A DNA stretch of 64,000 bases from Diphasiastrum complanatum (GCA_029204225.1 CM055093.1:27563566-27627565); one strand, 5' to 3'; shown: positions 1 through 12,090, numbered from the stretch's first letter. Notes: generated by a model from the letters alone, not told the origin. Made by a program: numbers and translations.

Positions 1-530
1 TGTGCTTAGATGATCTATTTATAGACTTCATCAGTGTATTAATTACATTGAATTCTTGTCACCTAATTAGGAAAGCCATTGTAGTTGGAAGTACATGGCT
101 TCTATGACAACTGTACACAGTATATGTACGGTCAATAATTTAGCATCGTTGACGCGGACGAGGTCGTCGATGGAACATTCCTCATTTATTTGAGACGACC
201 TTTGGGATTTTCCCTCTCGTCGCATTTTTCGCAAGAAGCCGAAGGTGCCCTAAAAAGGACGATGTCTTTAGAATAGCTTAACGCATGAAAATAGATGAGC
301 TTTGAGAATTTTCTCTCTCTTCGTATTTTTTGCAAAGACCCGAAGGTGTGTTAAAAATAGTTAAGCTTTTGAACTATGCAAGTGTCGCATTTCGCGAAAA
401 TGTGAAAAAGCCAAAGCTGTTGAAAACATAGTGTATTTCTGCAGACTATTGAAAAAGTAATGTATTTCTGCATACTTGTTTTAAATGCAAGTTTTATGGA
501 AGTCGTTGAAGATGGCCAAGTCTTAAATGA
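1..530 (-). repeat. copia 3'-terminal/LTR-like repeat, inverted copy
   Basis: This stretch is the reverse complement of the sequence at about 10436-10955, with scattered mismatches. Shared landmarks include the AGGAATGTTCCATCGACGACC block and the CACCTTCGG words. At the other copy the sequence follows directly on a copia RNase H remnant, so it is read as the 3' end or LTR of that family. Here no matching pol sequence follows it on the right, so it is a fragment or a solo terminal repeat. True ends cannot be fixed from one window. Confidence 0.65.
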
Positions 531-649
531 CTTCAAGTTATTAAACTTGACATCTGAACTTTGAAATCATGACAGCCAGAAGCCCGTTGTAAACGTTCTT
601 CAAATAAATTGGCTGTCTAAGTTTGTGATTCCTGCAAGTATCAAATGAG

Positions 650-776
650 CAGAAATAGAACCAAAGTTAGTTTCACTTGACCCTAGATCAATGATCAATA
701 AACATGCAGGAAGAATTATGAAATAGAAATTAGTCCTTCATCAAGGAGACAAGTGTGGGCTTAATTTCCAACAAGC
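650..776 (-). repeat. LTR 5'-end fragment, minus orientation
   Basis: On the minus strand this begins with a TTGGAAATTAAGCCCAC-type start and matches the first ~125 bases of the LTR-like sequence at 862-988 read on the plus strand. The two copies face away from a ~85-base spacer and are roughly 85% alike by eye. It is one arm of an inverted pair of LTR starts. Confidence 0.55.
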
Positions 777-847
777 GCTTACTAGGATAAAGTATCATAA
801 GTTCTTCAACATGCTGAACCTGACAAAGATTCTGAGGCACCAACTGT

Positions 848-988
848 GACCTTAAGGGAGACTGTTGGAAATTAAGTCCACAATTGTCTTCTTGGTGAAT
901 GACTAATTTCTATTTCAAAATTCTTCCTGCACGTTTATTGATCGTTCATCTAGGATTAGGTGAAACCAACTTTGGTTCTACGTGTTGG
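848..988 (+). repeat. Polypurine tract plus LTR start of a copia-type element
   Basis: CTTAAGGGAGAC (about 850-861) is a typical plus-strand polypurine tract and is followed at once by TGTTGGAAATTAAGTCC, a typical copia LTR start. This marks the 3' end of a plus-strand element whose pol has been lost; only ~85 bases of its internal DNA remain on the left, between the two LTR-start copies. Confidence 0.55.
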
Positions 989-2163
989 AGAAAGAGGGTG
1001 TATCGTGTGTGAGAAACGAAAAATAGCTCTAAAACGAAAACAAACACGAAAAGAAACGAAACACAAACGAGAAAACGAACTCGAATGGAAAGTGTTCGTG
1101 CGCAGCGGAGTGAGCTATATGACTCTTTCCCTAAGTATGACTATGCCTATTAGAGACCAATAGGGCATTAGTGATAGAAATCACGGCCGCTCTGATTTCA
1201 TAGCCAAACGTTAATTGAACACCAGAAGAATAACCTTTCGCAAACAGCTAGACAAATTGTTTGTCGCGAAGGATTCGCGAAAAGAGAGACTAAGCTCGAC
1301 TGATAATTAGTCGCGAACGATTAAGGAAAGACAAGACTAAATATTAGTCGTCTACGAACTGATTACCAAATTGAACAGCTAGAAAAGTCAGATAGAATAA
1401 AAACAAGCACAACAATACTGACACAGATCTAAACGCAAAACCAATAGTTGTTATGAGATTAAATATATCAAATATACATGTCAATAATGCGGTAGAGAAC
1501 AAGACAATAGCGGGTGAAACCACATGCTCTACAAAGCTAATTCAATTGGTAAAGGAATGAAACATTATTATTGACAATAAAGAATCAATGCACAGGGCAT
1601 CTACTTCATCTATCTTTGATAAGATTCTGATGTTAAATTTACACACACTTGATCTTCAATCTCTTAATCAGCGATCAGATTGATCAATCTGAATATGCAA
1701 ATGGCATTCAATATATATACACAATGTTACAGGTGTGCAGATGGAAAAAAGTACAAGGTGGATGTGTTGTCTGTAGGAGATCGTGGGTGGCTGCAGTCGT
1801 TGTCCATTCTGTTAGCGCAGCTGCATGGGGTGAGCATGAAAAGGGTGCGACGTCAGTCTTTGCTGAAGTGAACGTTGGTGAAGATGCGAAAAATGCGTCA
1901 CTCTGACGAATTGCCTTAGGATTTGATTTACAAGGTGCTTTTGCTTTCTGGGACACCTTCGGCATTTTGTAAGACGGTGTCATCTTTTTTGCCTGTCACC
2001 AAAACATGTGTAAAGACACAGTGTCGCAATTTTTTCACCTTTTCTTCGCCTATGAGAATTTACATGTAAATATGTAGACTGCACGACAACGCGAGTAAAG
2101 ATGCAGCATGAATGGAGGTAGATTATTATGGGATTTAGGAGAGTAGAGGAGATAAATCCAACA
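988..2163 (-). repeat. 3' LTR of a minus-strand copia remnant
   Basis: The right edge is the minus-strand LTR start TGTTGGATTTATCTCC, preceded (minus strand) by a run of seven G, the polypurine tract at about 2164-2171. The inner part (about 1000-1910) is the reverse complement of 20100-20665, including the words around the GTGATTTCTATCACTA and TTCGCGA-rich blocks. This copy holds ~450 extra bases (about 1200-1650) relative to the other. It contains a degenerate array of ACGAAA words near 1010-1100. The left edge is uncertain. Confidence 0.6.
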
Positions 2164-3447
2164 CCCCCCCTTAATCTGGATGTATGCCTTGATCTTCAGA
2201 TTGAACAATGCACAAAATTTGTTATGTGCATTAACACTTTATGCTTTCATAAAAATATCTACAACCATGTCCTATGTTCTACAATACGTTAAGCTTATCT
2301 CCTTGCTGAGAACCTTGCCCCTGATGTAGTGATATCTGATTTCAATGTGCTTACTCCTAAAGCGACATCTAGGGTTGGCCGCACTCTGATTATTATAGAA
2401 TAAAATTGTAGGGTTGTACTGATGTAGATTAACAATATCTTTGTTGAGTGATGTAAATCAGTCGTCTCGCTCTGTCTCTGTGGATCTAAATTCTCAGACA
2501 TAAGTGAGCTTCATCTAGATCAGTCATGTCAAACTCTGAAAACAACATCTGCTTAGCATCCTTGACCAGATTGGTATTGTTGCTGAAGAGCAACGTATCA
2601 TCCACGTATAAGGTGATGATAATGAAGGATTGATGTGCTGACTTGGAATAGACGTTGCAATCAGCAGTGCTTGGTTTGAATCCTTGTTCAGTGAGGAATG
2701 TGTTGATCTGAAACCAAGCTCTGGCAGATTGTTTCAATCCATACAGTGCTTTGTGGAGTTTACAAACATGATTTTTCATACCTTCCATAATGTATCCTAA
2801 GGGCTGGATCATATAGATATCTTCTTGTATAACTCCATTCAGATAGGTTGTTTGTACATCAAGTTGATGCACTTTGAGGTCGACAGCTGCAGCATAAGAC
2901 ATGAGCGTTTGGATCGACGGATGTTTGACTACTGGACTGAAAGTCTCGCTATAGTCGACGTTCGAGATCTGAGTGAATCCTCGTGCTACCAGTCTTGCCT
3001 TCCTTCGATCGATTGCTCCGTTGGCATTGTACTTGATTTTAAAGATCCATTTGCAATCAATGGTGTTGCAGCCAATAGGAGCTTCGACTAATGACCATGT
3101 CTGGTTCTTGATCAGAGAGAAATACTCTATGTCTCTCCTGGCTTTTAGAGTCTGGTTGGTTGAGTACCTCTCGTCGGTTCCTGTATCAAAAGACAGACAG
3201 ACTCGGGAGTATACCTTGTGGGCTATGTGCGCACTCGGCTTGATCTTCTGGGAGGATTTGACTGATGAACCGCTCTTGGGACTTGTTGCTGGGTAGCAGC
3301 AACATCTTCGTCTGATTTGATGTCACGAAGTGGGTCGACGATAGACACGCCTGAGCCAAAAGCTCGAACTGTCATGTCAATGGCAGGTGATGAATTAGAC
3401 TGAGGACTGTACATAGTGTGATGAGATATAAAATGGCTTCTAAACAA
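2164..3447 (-). pseudogene. copia RT/RNase H remnant (element A)
   Basis: Reading the minus strand from 3447: a linker ending in a PPRRSSRVRT stretch typical of the copia integrase-RT junction; then reverse transcriptase with the QLDVQTTYLNG block, the YGLKQSARAWF block and an intact YVDD catalytic motif (2486-2902); then a jump to the end of RNase H (CRFRSKHIEIRYHYIRGK) near 2320-2400. Several stops and frameshifts, and a deletion joining the RT thumb to the RNase H tail, make it dead. It runs straight into a polypurine tract and LTR at 2163. Confidence 0.85.
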
Positions 3448-3499
3448 GTTATCGATGCGAAGAAAATGGTAAAGAAGTCAGTCTATATCTCGATTATAG

Positions 3500-3725
3500 T
3501 TCAAGCTAACATAAATTCTTGAGACTGATTGATCGTAAGGACCAAGCCAATCAATTGTTCGAAGGCTTTCTGGTCCTCTTCAGTCCAAGTAAAAGATTCG
3601 TCCTCTTTCAAGAGTCTCATTAACGGAGAAATTTGAGAAGAATAGTTACTCAAAAACTTCCTATAATAGCCCACTCTCCCTAAGAAATATCGCAACTCTT
3701 TCAAGGTGGTGGAGGGTAGCATCAC
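3500..3725 (-). pseudogene. Ty3/gypsy RT-RNase H connection fragment
   Basis: A 74-codon minus-strand reading frame contains LRYFLGRVGYYRKF, then a PLMRLLKEDESFTWTEEDQKAFEQL block, the canonical stretch just after the palm of Ty3/gypsy reverse transcriptase. Nothing of gag, protease or integrase adjoins it. It differs in family from the neighbouring copia pieces and is an isolated fragment. Confidence 0.8.
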
Positions 3726-5556
3726 CTCCGGTCAGTCAAGGTCACATGGGTCAAGCAATGGCCGCTAGGGTTTCTTAGAATCAATCGGCTTATACCTTGT
3801 TTATTAGTGATTCTTAATAACCGAAGCAAGTGTTTACAAAGTTTGATTCGTGTTCAGCTTTTAGATAGCAATGTAGTTTGTTCAATCAAGACAACGTTAT
3901 TTCTTGAACTACAAACAACACCTTGTTTTAATTTGTGTTCATACACAAAACCTTCAAGTATTAACCAGTAAATCAATTAGCAAAGGAGATTTAGATTCAG
4001 TGTTTCCCTTAGTGCGGCTGGATAGGCCTTATAAATACCAGGTATTCAGCTTGCCAAACAAATACCAAACCTGCAAAAAATGGTTAGTTCTCAAATCTTA
4101 AATCGGTTTTACAGTCAACGATTATTATCAGCCAGACCAATAATCCAAATCAACTTAGAATCGGTCCAAGAAATGAGTAACGGGTTTTCGGATTGTTGTG
4201 TTTAAATTGGTAATGGTAAAGAGCCACAGGCACAGACGTTAGACAAAACACCAGAGCGTAGGTAAGTAGAGACCGGATCGCAGGTAAAGAAGGGAGTGTT
4301 TGGCTGCAGGCAGGGGTTTGCAAGATGGACGAGATAGATAAGGAAGGACCGCTGGCAGCTAAGAGGTCACAAGGCTGAGGGCACGGCCTACACGGGCAGA
4401 GCCGTTGGATACCCAGGCAGAAAGAGGGCAGATAGGGAGCGCTACAGGTTGGGAAGAGAGTCGCAGATGGGGAAGAAAGAGGTCGCAGATCAGATCGCAG
4501 GCAGGGTCGTGGAAAAGGAAAAGAAGGAGCAGGGCTGCGTTTAGAATGCAGATGTAGATGGACAGATAGCAGGTTTAGGTAGAGGACGGAGCGGGCCACA
4601 CAAATGAGATTAGAGCACGGGATCTGCTAGAAGAAGGGTGTTGACACATCTTCTTCAAATTGCTTCAATCTTGCTAGGAATTCAGAGCTTGAATTCCACA
4701 CAAATACCCTCGCTGGATCTGCAACAAAACGAACTTCTGGTTTTGTGCAGAGATAACTCACAATCCTAGTAGATATTGTATAGGTGTTAGGCCGTCAACA
4801 AGTTGCAGGGCAAGGAAAGACGCCACAGACAGGACTTCAAGCAAACCTACAACAAGGTCATATGACTTCAAAGGCAAAGTAACAATCCTGTTGTTAAAAT
4901 AGGAAATGCTTCAGGGGCCAAATCCATTACATAGGAACAACAACTCTGTTCTTGAAAATACAAGATCTTTCAAGAAAACTAGGAACAAGAAAGAAATGAT
5001 TCTGACAATTGTAATGAAGTAAAACAACTTCTAAAAAAACAAATGTGGCAAATGCAAAGAATCAAGGCAATGGACAGGCAAGAATATTGTTCTTGCATCA
5101 ACAAATTTTAGACTAAAATGACAGAATTACATAGTCCTAAACCACAGACAAAGAAAACCTTCACATTCATAGTCTTGCAAAAAGAAAATGACATTAAAGC
5201 TATCTACACACTTTAAAACCTACAAACAAGTATATTAGAAAGCTTCCAATCCTCACAGCCTGCACCCAAATGTTAAAGATGGCAGAAAAGAGATACAAGA
5301 TGTAATCCCCACAATACCAGGGCCTGCAATCACAAGATTAAAGATTACAAAAGTAAACAACACCAAATCTGATACCACAAATGAAATGGTAAAAACACAA
5401 TGCTAAAGATCAAACTAGTGAATCAATAGTAGTGAAATGAAATACACAACAAGGTGGAAGAGGCTGAGAGTGGAGGCACCAAGCACAACAACTTCTTTTC
5501 CTTCCTTCTCTCTTCACCTTCTCACCAAGAGCTCTCTGCACACAAGTTTCTACAAG

Positions 5557-5557
<1 letters not shown>
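3726..5557. other. Unassigned intergenic DNA
   Basis: No domain, LTR border or RNA gene recognised. A 149-codon minus-strand frame at 4150-4599 is rich in Pro, Leu and Ser and lies over purine-rich, locally GC-rich DNA; I do not accept it as a gene. The remainder is AT-rich. Confidence 0.5.

Positions 5558-5622
<65 letters not shown>
5558..5622. repeat. (CT)n microsatellite, about 32 units
   Basis: Uninterrupted CT dinucleotide run read directly. It creates artificial Ser-Leu and Arg-Glu reading frames on the two strands. Confidence 0.97.
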
Positions 5623-5625
<3 letters not shown>

Positions 5626-6039
5626 ATCACAATGAGCAATGGTTACTGTTACGTAGAGGCTGGCCCTCTCTAATGCTACGGAAGGCTGGGACCCAAAGAG
5701 GTGCACCTCTTCATGAATGGGCACCAATAGGGGTTTTTAGCAGTTGGGCCCAAACTTAAGGGCTAAGCTCCAAATTTGGTTTTAAATCACTAAAGTGGCC
5801 TACGGTGAATAAAGTTGTCATTTAACTGGTTTTCAAGACGAACTGGCACTTCCTAGCCCCGACAAACCCGAGAACTAGGGGCATAAATTTAAGTTCAGCC
5901 TAAATTAAAAAATAGACAGAGTTTCAATAAAAGTGCAACCGGCCATATGGGCTATTTATGCATCGGTTTTAAGCAGTTTCGCATTGGCGTAATAGCGTGC
6001 AACGATGATTTTCCGTCAAAAATAACTTGAAAAAGGGGT
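5623..6039. other. Unassigned intergenic DNA
   Basis: No recognisable coding or repeat structure seen; the copia remnant on the right fades out near 6040. Confidence 0.4.
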
Positions 6040-6905
6040 CTCTTTCCCCGCAAACAGAGTGATGAATTGTTGCTCAATGCCTTGGCTTTGACAGTATTCC
6101 TTAAACTCGATAGAGATATATTCTCCACCGTTGTTTGACCTTGGGGCCTTGATCATCCTTCCAGTCTCCTTCTATGCACGCTCCTTGAAGATTCTGACGC
6201 AGTTGAAGGCTTCTGATTTCTTCTTTATAAAAATTCATCAATAAAAGTTATAAAATACTTGGCATCTTTCAGCGAAGGATTTTTCATCAGGCCACAAATG
6301 TTTGAATGTACAACATCTAGCAATCCTCTAGCAATATGTTGATGGCTTGATTTAAATGGTTTCCTAGTCTTTACCAACTAGACAGTCTTGACAGACAGGT
6401 AACTTGACTTTTTCGCGAGGATAGTCGAGATCAAGAACAATAGATTTTCTAGACATTTGTTGTACAACAGCATGATTCAAATGACCAAGTCTATAATGCC
6501 AAAGTAAACCTTTATTTGCATGAATAGATGTACTGAGAGCTTGACTAGAGGCAGAAAAACAATGACGTAATTTATACAAGTATCCATGTCTCTTTCCGAG
6601 TGCTAGGATCTTGCCTGTCCTATCAACTACTTTGCACTGATCACATTCGAATTCTGCTCTATGTCCTAGATCTGTGATTCTGCTTATAGAGAGCAGTATT
6701 GTAGATAAATTTGGTACATACATGACTTTAGAGAGTAGCTTAGACTGATCATTTGCAAAGCTTAATCTTATAGTGCCTTCATTTTTTATAGCTTGTGTGC
6801 TATTGTCACCAAGGTGAACATATTTCTTGGTACTGTAAGGTGTATAGGACTCGAAACAGCCAATGAGGCTAGTCATGTGTTGAGTGGCTCCGAAATCTAG
6901 GAACC
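6040..6905 (-). pseudogene. copia protease to integrase remnant
   Basis: On the minus strand the frame opens with a protease-site block WFLDFGATQHMT (DFG where DSG or DTG is usual), followed by the copia GAG-pre-integrase region (LLWHYRLGHLNHAVVQQM, VCQDCLVGK) down to 6364. Beyond the stop, frame-shifted but recognisable integrase core continues (NNGGEYISIEFKEYC, EQQF) to about 6040. The right end is cut by the LTR-like repeat at 6906. The MSRKSIVLDLDYPRE block matches the fragment at 55700, so both derive from one family. Confidence 0.85.
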
Positions 6906-7840
6906 AAGATCATATTTATTTTCTCATTTCAATAAAGCAAATTGGTTCTCTTAAGAAATGGATTGACGAGATGAAATCTAAACAAAAGTGAAACGAAACG
7001 AAACGAAGCTTAAACGAGGTCTGACATTGATTTATGATGAAAGCATAGAGATCGTAAACGACACGAAAGAAACGAAGCACAAGCATTCACAAAAAGATCA
7101 AATAGGCTCTCTGACGAGATGAGATGAGACAAAATGAAACAAGACGAGATGAAACAAAACAAAACAAAACGAAACTTAGGTGAGCTCTAAATTTGATTTA
7201 CCCTTATAGCCAAGTGATTGCGAAGCGAAACGAGGCGAAACACGAAGCAACAAGATCAAACCAAAGTGCGGAAGCAAGTGAATCAGACACACGAATTATA
7301 ACAAACAAATTTACATTCGAGATCATAAAATCATACAAATTAATAATGTGCACAGCAGCTACAATATCATCTATTGATTTTCTAATTTTTCAAGCACTGC
7401 ATTAAAACTCCACGTAGTGCATTGGTGTGAGAGAAATACAATTCTCTCACGAATCATGTCTCGCTTACTAGCGGACTTTCTGGATCTACAAATCCTATAC
7501 AAAATTGTCTCGCACGCAGGCAGACATGTATTATGTATATTTTGTCTTCTGACTTCTTGTCTTGCTTACTAACATTACAGCACTATGCATCAAACTGAAA
7601 GTATATAGTTTGCGAACTTTTTCGTGTTGCATCGTGTAACTTATAGATTAGAAAAGATTAAACATCTACAACTAATCGTGAATTACAAGAGTGGTAGATT
7701 AGCCATGATCTAGATTACTTCTGCTGATTTCATGATACCTGATCAAGTGTTTGTACCCCTTGGTACTTGGCTGATCTCCTTGGCTGTTCGTGGAGCAAGA
7801 AAAGTTTTGTGTGCGAAACAATTTCGTTTCATCTGTATGA
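6906..7840 (+). repeat. LTR-like repeat with ACGAAAC-word arrays
   Basis: The sequence is the reverse complement of 28905-29965 over nearly its whole length, and 7318-7440 recurs again at 31237-31362. It has arrays of GAAACGAAAC and GACGAGATGAAAC words, then AT-rich DNA. It is bounded on the left by the copia remnant (6905) and on the right by a copia gag tail (about 7880), as expected for an LTR or a solo element, but no polypurine tract or primer site was found to prove it. The other copy has an extra ~130 bases. Confidence 0.6.
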
Positions 7841-7879
7841 TGAAGCACTCTCATCAACTTTCTGATAACTTAGAAATAT

Positions 7880-10435
7880 TTGGTGTGTTAGGATCTACAA
7901 TGAGGCAAAAAAGCAACAACAACAACAGCAGCCAGACTCCTCCAATGCGGTGGAATTCAAGGAGTCAGATACACACTTGTTAATGGCTTATAGCAGCAGC
8001 GAAGACTATGATAGTTGGTACCTAGACAACGGTGCTACCCAACACATGACCTCTCGCAAGGAATGGTTTACGGAGTACACAGCTCACAACAGAGAACAAT
8101 TTATCTACCTCGGAGATTCTAGCACCATACGCATGGAAGGAAAAGGAGCAGTGAAGATCATCTTCAATAACAATCTATCTATTTATGTTCCTAACATCCT
8201 TCACGTTCCTCAATTATCAAAGAATCTGTTATCAGTCTCTAAGATAACTGATGAGGACTACACTGTTACTTTCTCATTTGAGCAGTGTACAATACTTAAG
8301 GAAGATACTACTCTGACTACATGGACTAGAGTCGAAAATCTTTACGTACTCTCTAATTCAGTTGCATTAGCTAGTATCTCTGATGAAAATGTAAACGATA
8401 GTGCTGTTCTGTGGCATAGTCGATTTGGACACGTGAATACAAGATCACTTTCTTATATGCACTATAGTAATTTAGTTGATAGCTTTAATTTATTGTCTTC
8501 ATTAGATAGGAAATCTTTCTTTTGTGAATCATGCATCTATGGGAAGCACTCTAGAAGCAAGTTTCCAAAATCACATTCCATCAAAACAAAGCATGTATTA
8601 GATCTTGTATATAGCGATCTTTGTGGTCCAATGCCAACTCCGTCATTAGGAGATGCAATCTATGTTATCACTTTCATAGATGATTATTCTAGATGGTCTA
8701 CAGTCATGTTCATTAAGCACAAATCTGAAGCCTTTGAATGCTTCAAGAGATTCAAGGCCATGGCTGAGACACAAACATCTAGGAAAGTGAATGCACTCCG
8801 AATCGATGGTGGCGGCGAATACATGTCTAATAAGATGTCCGACTACATGGCTGAACATTGTATTAAAAGATAGTTCACCACTTCCTATTCACCTCAACAG
8901 AACGGGATTGTAGAAAGGAAGAATTGAACTCTTCTCAATTTAGAAATATCCATGCTACATCAAACACACCTACCTGCAAAGTTCTGGGCAGAAGCTACTG
9001 CCACAGTCTGTTATTAGAAGAAACATCATCGCATCCTGGTCAACCCAGCGTCCGCAGATCCTCACGAACTCGGACAGTTCCTGAGAGGTATGCACTTCAA
9101 TCATTCTGGACTTCATCAGAAGAACCAGAGAGCCTAGTCGAAGCAATTAACTCCAAGAATGTTGTGAAGTGACAAGAAGCTATGGAAAGTGAGTATAACT
9201 CACTTTTGATGAATCATACCTGGACGTTGGTCGACTTTCCCACTCACAAGAGAGTTATTGACAACAAGTGGATCTTCAAGAAGAAGATCAACTTTGATGG
9301 TTCCATTGCAAAATGGAAAGCACGCCTGGTGGCTAAAGGAGTCACTCAAGTCCAAGGAGTGGATTATCAAGAAATTTTTAGTCCTATTGTCAAGATGTAA
9401 TCAATCACGACTCTGATTGCGTTAGTAGCCGTGGAAGACCTTGAAATGCACCAAATGGATGTCAAGACAACATTTCTCAATGACAATGTCAAAGAGGAGC
9501 TATACACCTTCCAACTGAAAGGATTCAAAGTCAAAGGCCAAGAGCACAAAGTGTGCCAGCTGTACAAAGCAATCTATGGTTTGAAACAAGCCACAAGAGC
9601 ATGGTTTGATAGAATCAACTCTTATCTCATTTAATTACAATTTGCAAACAGTTCAACTGACTGTAATATTTATTCAAAGCATATAGGCACCAATTCAATT
9701 CACATAGCTCTTTACGTTAATGATGCATTTATTCTGTCTAACCACACTTATCTACTGCACACTACTAAGAGTGATCTGTCAAAGGAATTTGACATGACTG
9801 ATTTAAGAGCTGTCCATTCTTTGCTAGGAATTCACATTACTAGAAATAGACTTCAGAAGAAGATCTATCTTAGCCAGCAAGCATATCTAAAAGGTATTTT
9901 AAAATTTTTTCATATGTCCGATTGCAAACCAATTCATACTCCAGTGGATCCAAGTATGATATTGACTAAACCTTCTTGTGCAAGACTGATAGTGAAGTAC
10001 TCGACTTAGCAAAGTACCCTTATCATTCACTAATTGGATCTCTAATGTATGCAATGCTGTGCACTAGACCAAATTTAACATACATTGTTAGCACGTTAAG
10101 TCAATTTATGTCTAATCCTAGGATCTCTCATTGGAAAACATTAAAGAGAGTGATGAGATATATTCAAGGAAGTTTAGATCACGTATTATGTTACGATGGA
10201 AATGCTATCGACCCACCCATCCTGCGAGACTACTCCGACTCGGATTGGGGAGGAACAGTCTATACTAGAAAATCTACCTCCGGGTTCTGTTTCTATCTGG
10301 TAGGGGGACCGATTTCGGGGAAGTCAAGGAAGTAGAAATCAGTTGCGCTTTCTTCGACAGAGGCAGAGTACATCACAGCATGTCAAGCTTCAAAAGAAAC
10401 TGTATGGATTAGATTATTACTTCACGACTTACATC
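7880..10435 (+). pseudogene. copia gag-tail/protease/integrase/RT/RNase H remnant
   Basis: Order on the plus strand: a Gln-rich gag tail (7899-7940); protease block WYLDNGATQHMT (8016 on); GAG-pre-integrase (VLWHSRFGH, CESCIYGKHSR); integrase core to 8873, where a TAG interrupts just before the SPQQNG.VERKN block, followed by a TGA; a deletion removing the integrase C-terminus; the RSSRTRTVPERYALQ linker; RT from 9180 (VARLVAKG-type, QMDVKTTFLND, YGLKQATRAWF, then LYVNDAF in place of YVDD); and RNase H (DYSDSDWGG, ALSSTEAEY) to 10435. At least five stops or frameshifts. The upstream two thirds of gag is absent. Confidence 0.9.
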
Positions 10436-10955
10436 ACACTTAGTTTAACGACTTTCAAAAAACTTGCATTTAGAACAAGTCTACATAAATATATTACTTT
10501 TTCAACAATCTGTAGAAATATACTATGTTTTCAACAGCTTCGACTTTTTTGCATTTCCCCAAAATGCGACATTTGCATAGTAAAAAACCTAACTGTTTTT
10601 AACACACCTTCGGGTCTTTGCAAAAAATGTGAAGAGAGAGAAAATTCTTGAAGGTCATCTATTTTCATGCGTTAAGTTGTTCTACAGACATCGTCCTTTT
10701 TAAGGCACCTTCGGCTTCTTGAAAAAAATGTGAAGAGAGAGAAAATCCTGAAGGTCGCCTCAAATAAATGAGGAATGTTCCATCGACGACCTCATATGCA
10801 TCAACGATGCTATATTATTGACCGTATATATTCTGTGTATAGTTGTCATAGAAGCCATATACTTCCAAGTACAACGGCTTTCCTAATTAGGTGACAAGCA
10901 TTCAATGTAATTACATAGATGAAATCTATAAATAGATCATCCAAGCACAGATTAT
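10436..10955 (+). repeat. 3' terminal/LTR-like region of the preceding copia remnant
   Basis: It follows directly on the RNase H end and is repeated in inverted orientation at 1-530. It contains the paired CACCTTCGG blocks and an AT-rich end. No clear polypurine tract was identified, so it could be a 3' untranslated part plus LTR. Confidence 0.6.
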
Positions 10956-10979
10956 GGGTTGCTCCGTCCATGAGACACA

Positions 10980-11225
10980 TTTTTGAGTCTCCTAATTACT
11001 CCGTCATTTTTTGAACCCTAATGTTATGGGCCTTTTGCTCCCTTGACCGCTCTTTCGAAATGGTGGCTGAGATGACTGAGGAAATGGGGGTCCTAGGTGT
11101 GGTGCCTTTCTTCAAAACTGCTGCCCATGAATCTTTATGTTGCTCAATTTTATTCTCAAGCTCCCGTATCATGGTGGTTGTCGATTCCGAGGTTGAGACA
11201 TGCTTACTGTTTCACTTCTTTTTTA
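10980..11225 (-). pseudogene. Possible LINE-like ORF1 fragment
   Basis: The minus strand carries an open stretch with a charged, helix-forming segment, then DSWAAVLKK, then a region ending in EQKAHNIRVQ. This order (coiled-coil-like helix, SW-A-VLKK, R-NIRV) resembles the N-terminus of plant non-LTR retrotransposon ORF1 proteins as I remember them. There is no neighbouring endonuclease or LINE RT. The call rests on a weak resemblance. Confidence 0.3.
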
Positions 11226-11375
11226 ATGTCTGTCGACAACCAGAATAACACTCAAAACCACTTGTCATAAATTGTACCAGAAACATAACTTTCTAACGTT
11301 GTCCTCTGTGGGAACGACACTATTTGCTACAAAATCTATATTAACCTTGCTGGTATAGTACGACACAGATTTTTG

Positions 11376-12090
11376 AAAATTATGAAATCACAAATCTAGG
11401 AGAAGCAACGAAATGCCTGGGACTGAAGATTAGAAGAGATCGAACAAAGGGCAAAATGCACTTGAGTCAGTCTGAATATGCCAGAAAGGTGCTCAAGAAG
11501 TATCACATGACGGACTACAAAGAAAAGGGCACACCAATGATAGCTGGAGCCAAGCTGACGAAGCAAGATTGCCCAAAAATAGCAGGTATACCCTACCAAA
11601 ACTTTATCAGTAGTTTGATGTACCTCACAATTTGTATCAAACCCGATCTAGCTTTCTCTGTTTACACCTTAAGCCAATTAACCTACAGAGCTGAAAACGA
11701 AAGAAAAGGATTTGAGTTGCACCACTACAATGATGCAAGTTGGGCGAGCTGCAAGGATGACAACAAGTCCATAACTGGAGGATGTACCATAGCGTGCGGA
11801 GCTGCAATCAACTGGATATGCAAAAAGCAAACCTTGGTAGCTCAGTCCTCTTGCGAAGCTGAATACGTTACAGCTTCAAAGGTGGTGAACAAGGTAGTGT
11901 GGCTGTAGATGATGCTGGAAGCAATCGGGATACCACAAGGAGGACCATGCACGATGATGATGGACTCTTAGATTGCCATTTATCTATTCCAGGATCCTAT
12001 TTTCCATTCAAAGACAAAACACATACCTCTGAAGTACCATCACATTCGAGATTTAATCTCAAAATGAGAGCTTTGGAAGACACTGATTAG
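11376..12090 (+). pseudogene. copia RT thumb/RNase H remnant
   Basis: The plus strand reads LGEATKCLGLKI, MHLSQSEYARKVLKKYHM, then SSLMYLTICIKPDLAFSVYTLSQL of the RT-RNase H connection, a small internal deletion, then RNase H (YNDASWASCKDDNKSITGG, QSSCEAEYVTASK) and the terminal KHIPLKYHHIRD block. Stops lie at 11906-11908 and later. It is a different copia family from the remnant ending at 10435. The 5' part is absent. Confidence 0.88.

Noticed and set aside
4150-4599. 149-codon minus-strand frame
   Set aside because: Pro/Ser/Leu-rich translation of purine-rich, GC-richer DNA, no motif or homologous copy visible; likely chance.
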